Shown piece after piece: positions 59,849 to 64,000 of a stretch of 64,000 nt of DNA. How positions within the stretch are numbered: the stretch's first letter is position 1; the number at the start of each line of letters is the position of its first letter. The notes under the pieces were generated by a model. That model was not told where the DNA came from, did no database searches, and saw nothing but the letters and a program-made list of their open reading frames with translations. The DNA comes from Arthrobacter oryzae (GTDB taxonomy: Bacteria > Actinomycetota > Actinomycetes > Actinomycetales > Micrococcaceae): positions 1-64,000 of the forward strand of contig NZ_CP132204.1 in NCBI RefSeq assembly GCF_030718995.1, written 5' to 3'. A program made the translations under genes and the position numbers.

Positions 59849-60751
59849 TCAGCGGACGCTTCGGGCCATTTTCGGCTTGGGATCAAACTTCAGACCGGCC
59901 AGGATCTGTTTTGCCACCCGCAGCTGCAAACGCCGCCCAACGCCGCCCTTGACCATCCAGGCATACGTTGTGGCCACAAACTGCACCCACGCAAGCTTGT
60001 CGTCGTGGTGCCAGCGGTATGACGATTCGTTCCGCGCTCCGTAGAGGAACTTCCAGGCGTTGCCGGGATTCAGATCCCCGAAGTTCACGCCGCGGTTCGT
60101 AGGCATATCGTGGGTCACCACGCTGTCGAGGATCTGGACGCCAGGTCCGTCAGCGCTGATCCGGAGCGTGTACTCCATGTCGTCGAACCAGATGAAGTAC
60201 TCAACCAGCGGCAGGCCATATTTCGCGATGGAACGGCGCGGAATGAGGACCGAAACGAATGAGCAGTTGGTGATCAGCACCGCACGCTGGCCTTTGGCGA
60301 TCAGGCGCCCCCAGTCCCACGTGGCGCCGGCGTTGTTCATCTCGCAAATCGAGCCGTCGGTGTAGCGGACGAGGGAGCAGCTGTACGGCACGTTGCGTCC
60401 GAGTTCCTGCTCAGCATCTGCGTGGCCCGCAAGAAGCTTCTCCAAGGCGTTTTCCTCGGTGTAGCAGTCGTCGTCCATGATCCACACCCAGTCGGCGCCG
60501 CGCTCGTAAGCTCGCTCCATGCCGGCAGCAAAACCCCCTGCACCGCCCGTGTTGGAGTCCAGGCGGACAACTTCCACCCGCGGGTCGTCTTCGTAAACTG
60601 CCAGGAGTTGTGGCGTGGAGTCCGTGCTCGCGTTGTCGATGACAATCAGCCGGTCAACGGACCGGGACTGGGCAAGGATCGAGTCGAGAACCCTCCCGAG
60701 CTTGTCAACACGGTTGTAGGTGACGACTACGGCTGCGACCTGGTCGGTCAT
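59849..60751 (-). CDS. Family 2 glycosyltransferase, GlfT1-like
   Basis: 300 residues from ATG 60751, which overlaps the upstream stop (ATGA). The motifs VAAVVVTYNRVDKLGRVLDSIL, VIDNASTDST, DSNTGGAGGFAAGM and VWIMDDDCYTEE (DDD) are those of galactofuranosyl- and rhamnosyl-transferases of the GlfT1 type in Actinobacteria. It probably uses UDP-galactofuranose or dTDP-rhamnose on a lipid-linked acceptor. The C-terminus (QFVATTYAWMVKGGVGRR) may contact the membrane. Confidence 0.85.
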   Translation of the reverse strand: MTDQVAAVVVTYNRVDKLGRVLDSILAQSRSVDRLIVIDNASTDSTPQLLAVYEDDPRVEVVRLDSNTGGAGGFAAGMERAYERGADWVWIMDDDCYTEENALEKLLAGHADAEQELGRNVPYSCSLVRYTDGSICEMNNAGATWDWGRLIAKGQRAVLITNCSFVSVLIPRRSIAKYGLPLVEYFIWFDDMEYTLRISADGPGVQILDSVVTHDMPTNRGVNFGDLNPGNAWKFLYGARNESSYRWHHDDKLAWVQFVATTYAWMVKGGVGRRLQLRVAKQILAGLKFDPKPKMARSVR

Positions 60752-62373
60752 GCTTTCCATCCTTCGTAAAGTTCTGTGGTCCATTCCCGTGCTTCCGGGA
60801 GTTCCTTCAGGGCGGCGATCTTTTGCCTTTGCTCTTCAACGATCAGTTCGCGCAGCTCCTCCGAGGCCATGATGTCCTTGGTGCGCTCGACAGCTTCCTT
60901 GATAAAGGCCAAGGGCTGTCTGGGAACGAGCACCTTGTCGGACACGAGCGACGCCTGCGATCCAACGTCGGTGGACAGGACCGCAACGTCCTGGGCTGTC
61001 GCCTCAAAGGTCGTCAGGGTGAGTCCCTCATTGTCCGAAGAAATCACCAGCAGGTCCGACTCAGCCAGGGTGTCATCCACGGAACGCGGCGGCTGACGCA
61101 GCTCAAGGCAGTCCGACAGGCCGTACTTCGCGACGAGCCTCGACGTCTCTTCAGCCAGGGCCCCTGATCCGTGCAGGATGAACCTCACCTCCTGGTCCGT
61201 GGAGCGCCGAAGCTGGGCGGCGTAGCGGAGGAAGAGGTACGGGCGCTTCTGCTGGCTGAGGCGCCCGATGAAGGACACCGTAAAGGGACGTCCGGGGGCT
61301 TTTTCAACCCGTTCCGCATTCCCTGCCCCGCTCAGGCCGTACAGCGGAGCGAGGGCCACCCGTTCCTTCGGCACATCCCGCTGCAGGACCATGTAGTCCC
61401 TCAGCTGTGGCGAGATGACATGGTGCATATCGATGGCATTGGACAGTTTGACAGCCACTTCAACGAAGCCGCCGGTCCTCCATTCAATGACGTGGAGCGA
61501 GTCGGCTGTCCGGATCCTTGGATCCATGGCTTTGAACCACGCAAGGCGGTGGTAAAGCCAGCCGTTGTGGTGGACGTGGATGCCGTGAACAGAGAACTTC
61601 GTCAGCAATGCCAGCAGGAGTTCCGATTCCTCCTCGTCCGAAATGGGAAGCGTCAGCGGCAGGACCAAGGCGCCGTCCAGTTCGGGGCGCACGATCCACG
61701 GGTGGGCTGACTCGCGGTCGGTCAGCACGATGGGCAGGAAGCCGGCCTCACGTGCGAGGGCGATGGTTTCGATGGCCCATCGTTCTGCCCCGCCCATCTC
61801 CAGCCAGTGCAACCCGAAGATGATGGCAGGCTCGCCGTGCTCGGACGGGATGCGCGGCGGTGCAGTGGATTCGATCGGGGCCATCCGCGGCGGCCGGCGG
61901 TTCGGAGTGACGCGCTTTTCGTAGTAGTCGGTCAGTCCCTGGCGCAGGGCGTCGAAGGCGATCGGCGCTCCGAATCGGGCCCGGCGAAGGATCTTAGCTT
62001 TGCGGCCGGGACGGTCATAGTAGGTCGCTCCCCCTTCTGAACGCTCTCCGCCCAGATCGAGCACGAGGGGAACGAGGGCCGGGTCTGCGGATGCTGTTGC
62101 CGGAACCGTACTCCTGACTCCCACGGTGCACACTACTGTCCGGTTCGGCTCCCACTCGTGGCGGTGGCAGGCATAGCCTGTCAGGCGCGGAAACTCGCCG
62201 TCCGGGGCGCGGAGGACAATGACCTTGAATTCACGGCCAGGCTGGATCAGTGAGTGGTAGTTCAACCCGCCAACAAGCAGGCCGAGCTCCCGATCGGAGA
62301 GTCGGCCCTCTCCGCCTGCCAGACCTGAACCGCCGTCGTCTACAACTTCGAAGAGCTTACGGGCCCTACTCAT
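60748..62373 (-). CDS. GT4-type glycosyltransferase with N-terminal extra domain
   Basis: 541 residues. The first 180 residues are a separate domain of unknown type, ending in a stretch that mentions no motif I know. Residues 190-540 are a GT-B glycosyltransferase: FGLHWLEMGGAERWAIETIALAREAG, SFIGRLSQQKRPYLFLRYAAQL, and SDLLVISSDNEGLTLTTFEATAQD with the Glu pair. It may build the backbone of the same glycan; the following gene overlaps it. Start codon not firmly set: no strong ribosome site. Confidence 0.8.
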   Translation of the reverse strand: MSRARKLFEVVDDGGSGLAGGEGRLSDRELGLLVGGLNYHSLIQPGREFKVIVLRAPDGEFPRLTGYACHRHEWEPNRTVVCTVGVRSTVPATASADPALVPLVLDLGGERSEGGATYYDRPGRKAKILRRARFGAPIAFDALRQGLTDYYEKRVTPNRRPPRMAPIESTAPPRIPSEHGEPAIIFGLHWLEMGGAERWAIETIALAREAGFLPIVLTDRESAHPWIVRPELDGALVLPLTLPISDEEESELLLALLTKFSVHGIHVHHNGWLYHRLAWFKAMDPRIRTADSLHVIEWRTGGFVEVAVKLSNAIDMHHVISPQLRDYMVLQRDVPKERVALAPLYGLSGAGNAERVEKAPGRPFTVSFIGRLSQQKRPYLFLRYAAQLRRSTDQEVRFILHGSGALAEETSRLVAKYGLSDCLELRQPPRSVDDTLAESDLLVISSDNEGLTLTTFEATAQDVAVLSTDVGSQASLVSDKVLVPRQPLAFIKEAVERTKDIMASEELRELIVEEQRQKIAALKELPEAREWTTELYEGWKA

Positions 62374-62417
62374 CTAAACTCCCTACTGCAATCGTGTTCA
62401 TATGCGTCAGCTCCGTC

Positions 62418-63149
62418 TCAGCCTTCCCGGAGAAGGCGTACTGCTTCCCCGATAGGCCCGTCCGCGACTTTCTTGCCCTGCCGCAGCACGACGCCCCTGT
62501 CGCAAACTTTGCTCACCATGTCGAGGTCGTGGCTGACGACTACGAGCGTGCAACCCGACTCCCGGAGTTCCTGGATGCGCGCCAGGCACTTCTTCTGGAA
62601 CGGTTCGTCGCCGACCGAGAGGATCTCATCGATCAGGAAAACATCGGGATTCGTGTGAACGGCGACTGAAAATGCCAGGCGCAGGAACATCCCTGAGGAG
62701 TAGAACTTCACCTCCGTGTCGATGAATTTTCCGATTTCGGAAAATTCAACGATCTCGTCAAAGCGCGCTTCTGTTTCCTTCTCCGTCATTCCCAGGAGTA
62801 CACCGTTGAGGAACACATTTTCGCGGCCTGTGAGGTCCGGGTGGAATCCCGCGCCGACTTCAATAAGACCGGCAACCTTGCCGCGTGTCCTGACACTGCC
62901 TGTATCGGTGCTCATGACGCCGGAAATGAGCTTGAGCAGGGTGGATTTTCCGGAACCGTTGAACCCCAGCAGCGCCACCGATTCACCGACGCCGACCGTT
63001 ACGTCCACACCATCCAGTGCCATGAACGTCGAGGAGAGGTCCCCCCTGCGTCCTTTGAAAAGCCAGACCACGGTCTCTTTCAGGGACCGCGTGTGCCGGA
63101 GGTTAAAGCGTTTGGATACCTTTTCTACAATGATTGCTTCTGCGGCCAT
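62418..63149 (-). CDS. Polysaccharide ABC exporter ATP-binding protein (Wzt/TagH type)
   Basis: 243 residues from ATG 63149 (AGGAG 5 bases upstream); GTG 63152 directly before it is an alternative. Walker A is GFNGSGKST, the signature is YSSGMFLRLAF in place of LSGGQ, and Walker B is VFLIDEILSVGD; these forms are typical of polysaccharide and teichoic acid exporters. No C-terminal glycan-binding extension is present, unlike Wzt proteins that recognise capped chains. It overlaps the permease gene. Confidence 0.92.
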   Translation of the reverse strand: MAAEAIIVEKVSKRFNLRHTRSLKETVVWLFKGRRGDLSSTFMALDGVDVTVGVGESVALLGFNGSGKSTLLKLISGVMSTDTGSVRTRGKVAGLIEVGAGFHPDLTGRENVFLNGVLLGMTEKETEARFDEIVEFSEIGKFIDTEVKFYSSGMFLRLAFSVAVHTNPDVFLIDEILSVGDEPFQKKCLARIQELRESGCTLVVVSHDLDMVSKVCDRGVVLRQGKKVADGPIGEAVRLLREG

Positions 63150-64000
63150 CACAACTCCTGCGCGAATCTGCCCTCAAGGCGACGGAATACGGTCTGGCCA
63201 ATGGCGAGCAGCACCAACGAAATCAACAGACCCACCGGCAACCACAGCGAAATGAGATTGTCCGGCATCCTGGCGCCTTCGGCGGCCGTCCGCACCGCAG
63301 TTGTTGGCGCCCAGAACGCGAAGTGGAACAATTCGACGGCGATCGTCATAGGGTTCAGCTGGTAGAAGAAGTAGAACGTCTCCCCCAGCGTGTCCCGGAC
63401 CAGGTACCAGGCATAGAGGACGGGCGAGAGCCACGTGGCCATCATGAGCATCAGGTCAACGATGTTTTCAGAGTCCCGGAACATCACATTGGCAGCCGCA
63501 AACAGCAGTCCCAGGCCCAGCGACAGCATGGCGACAATGCCGAAAGCACCTACGGCGCCCAGAAGCTGCACGATGCTCGGGGTCCACCCAAAGAAGAAGC
63601 ACGCCACCAGCAGGATCAGGAACTGGGGCAGGAAATGGACCATCGCCACCCAGACCGACGCCACCGGAAAAAGCTCGCGCGGCAGGAAGATCTTCTTGAC
63701 CAGGGCCCCATTCGCAACAATGGAGCGCGTTGCGTTGCTGAATGCCTCCGAAAAAAAGTTCACCAGGATGATGCCCGAGAACATGTAGATGACGAAGTTG
63801 GGCTGCTTGTTCAGGCCTAGGAAGACTCCGAGGGCGAAATAGAACACGATGAACTGCACGCCCGGCTTGACGTAGCTCCAGAGCAGGCCCAGCACGGAGC
63901 TGCGGTAGCGGACCTTGAGTTCCTTCCGCACAATAAGCCGGAGCAGTTCACGGCGCCGGAACACGTCAAGGAGGCCGCCGCCCTTGTCGGGAGCAGCCAG
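63149..64000 (-). CDS. Polysaccharide ABC exporter permease (Wzm/TagG type), 5' end at window edge
   Basis: At least 271 residues from GTG 63964; the frame is open through the window edge, so the true start may lie outside. ELLRLIVRKELKVRYRSSVLGLLWSYVKPGVQFIVFYFALGVFLG is the conserved start of ABC-2 polysaccharide permeases. About six helices follow. With the ATPase it exports a lipid-linked chain across the membrane. Its stop overlaps the ATPase start. Confidence 0.9.
   Translation of the reverse strand: MAAPDKGGGLLDVFRRRELLRLIVRKELKVRYRSSVLGLLWSYVKPGVQFIVFYFALGVFLGLNKQPNFVIYMFSGIILVNFFSEAFSNATRSIVANGALVKKIFLPRELFPVASVWVAMVHFLPQFLILLVACFFFGWTPSIVQLLGAVGAFGIVAMLSLGLGLLFAAANVMFRDSENIVDLMLMMATWLSPVLYAWYLVRDTLGETFYFFYQLNPMTIAVELFHFAFWAPTTAVRTAAEGARMPDNLISLWLPVGLLISLVLLAIGQTVFRRLEGRFAQEL

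Overview
The window looks like chromosome from a high-GC actinobacterium of the Micrococcaceae, most likely Arthrobacter or Pseudarthrobacter. The evidence is the fused E2-E1 oxoglutarate enzyme Kgd, a SigR/RsrA redox pair beside a 24-residue bL37 ribosomal protein gene, a SAM-IV riboswitch, an RmlC-RmlD fusion, GuaB1, and frequent ATGA/GTGA gene overlaps. The genus is inferred from gene content; no 16S gene is present. I see no insertion sequence, prophage, CRISPR array, tRNA or rRNA; the only non-coding RNA gene is tmRNA.

Left third (1-26.9 kb), housekeeping and stress genes: the 3' end of a PLP lyase; a metallo-beta-lactamase-fold hydrolase; zur convergent with znuACB, with a perfect 31-bp palindrome upstream of znuA; two CNNM/CorC-type membrane proteins; guaB1 divergent from kgd; an SGNH-like protein; a lipoprotein serine hydrolase; a PadR operon with a doubled operator; bL37; rsrA-sigR with a consensus SigR promoter; DoxX; aroA-rsgA-hisN; a SAM-IV riboswitch driving a cysteine-desulfurase-like enzyme; a methyltransferase; an MntR-like regulator; a FluC pair; and two small uncharacterised genes.

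Middle (27-37.4 kb), all on the minus strand: prfB, then ftsE-ftsX-M23 endopeptidase (cell division), then smpB-ssrA (ribosome rescue, with a second SigR-type promoter in front of ssrA). To the right lies a reduced Flp/Tad pilus locus: ATPase, two platform proteins, a pilin-like protein and three TadE/TadG-like proteins.

Right third (37.5-64 kb), a surface-polysaccharide locus: sugar-nucleotide synthesis (galE, two tandem gmd-like genes, another epimerase, rmlA, rmlB, rmlCD), at least five glycosyltransferases, a Wzx-like flippase, an incomplete Wzm/Wzt-type ABC exporter at the right edge, two O-acyltransferases, a pyruvyltransferase-family protein, a DUF2304/polyprenyl-phosphate-glycosyltransferase pair, a DUF6541 membrane protein, and a secreted GH25 muramidase with ten LGFP repeats. 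Together these would build, decorate, export and anchor a rhamnose-containing wall glycan.

I found no clearly new multi-gene system. The most noteworthy signals are regulatory: the riboswitch, two SigR promoters linking redox stress to tmRNA, the znuA and PadR operators, and several likely leaderless starts.
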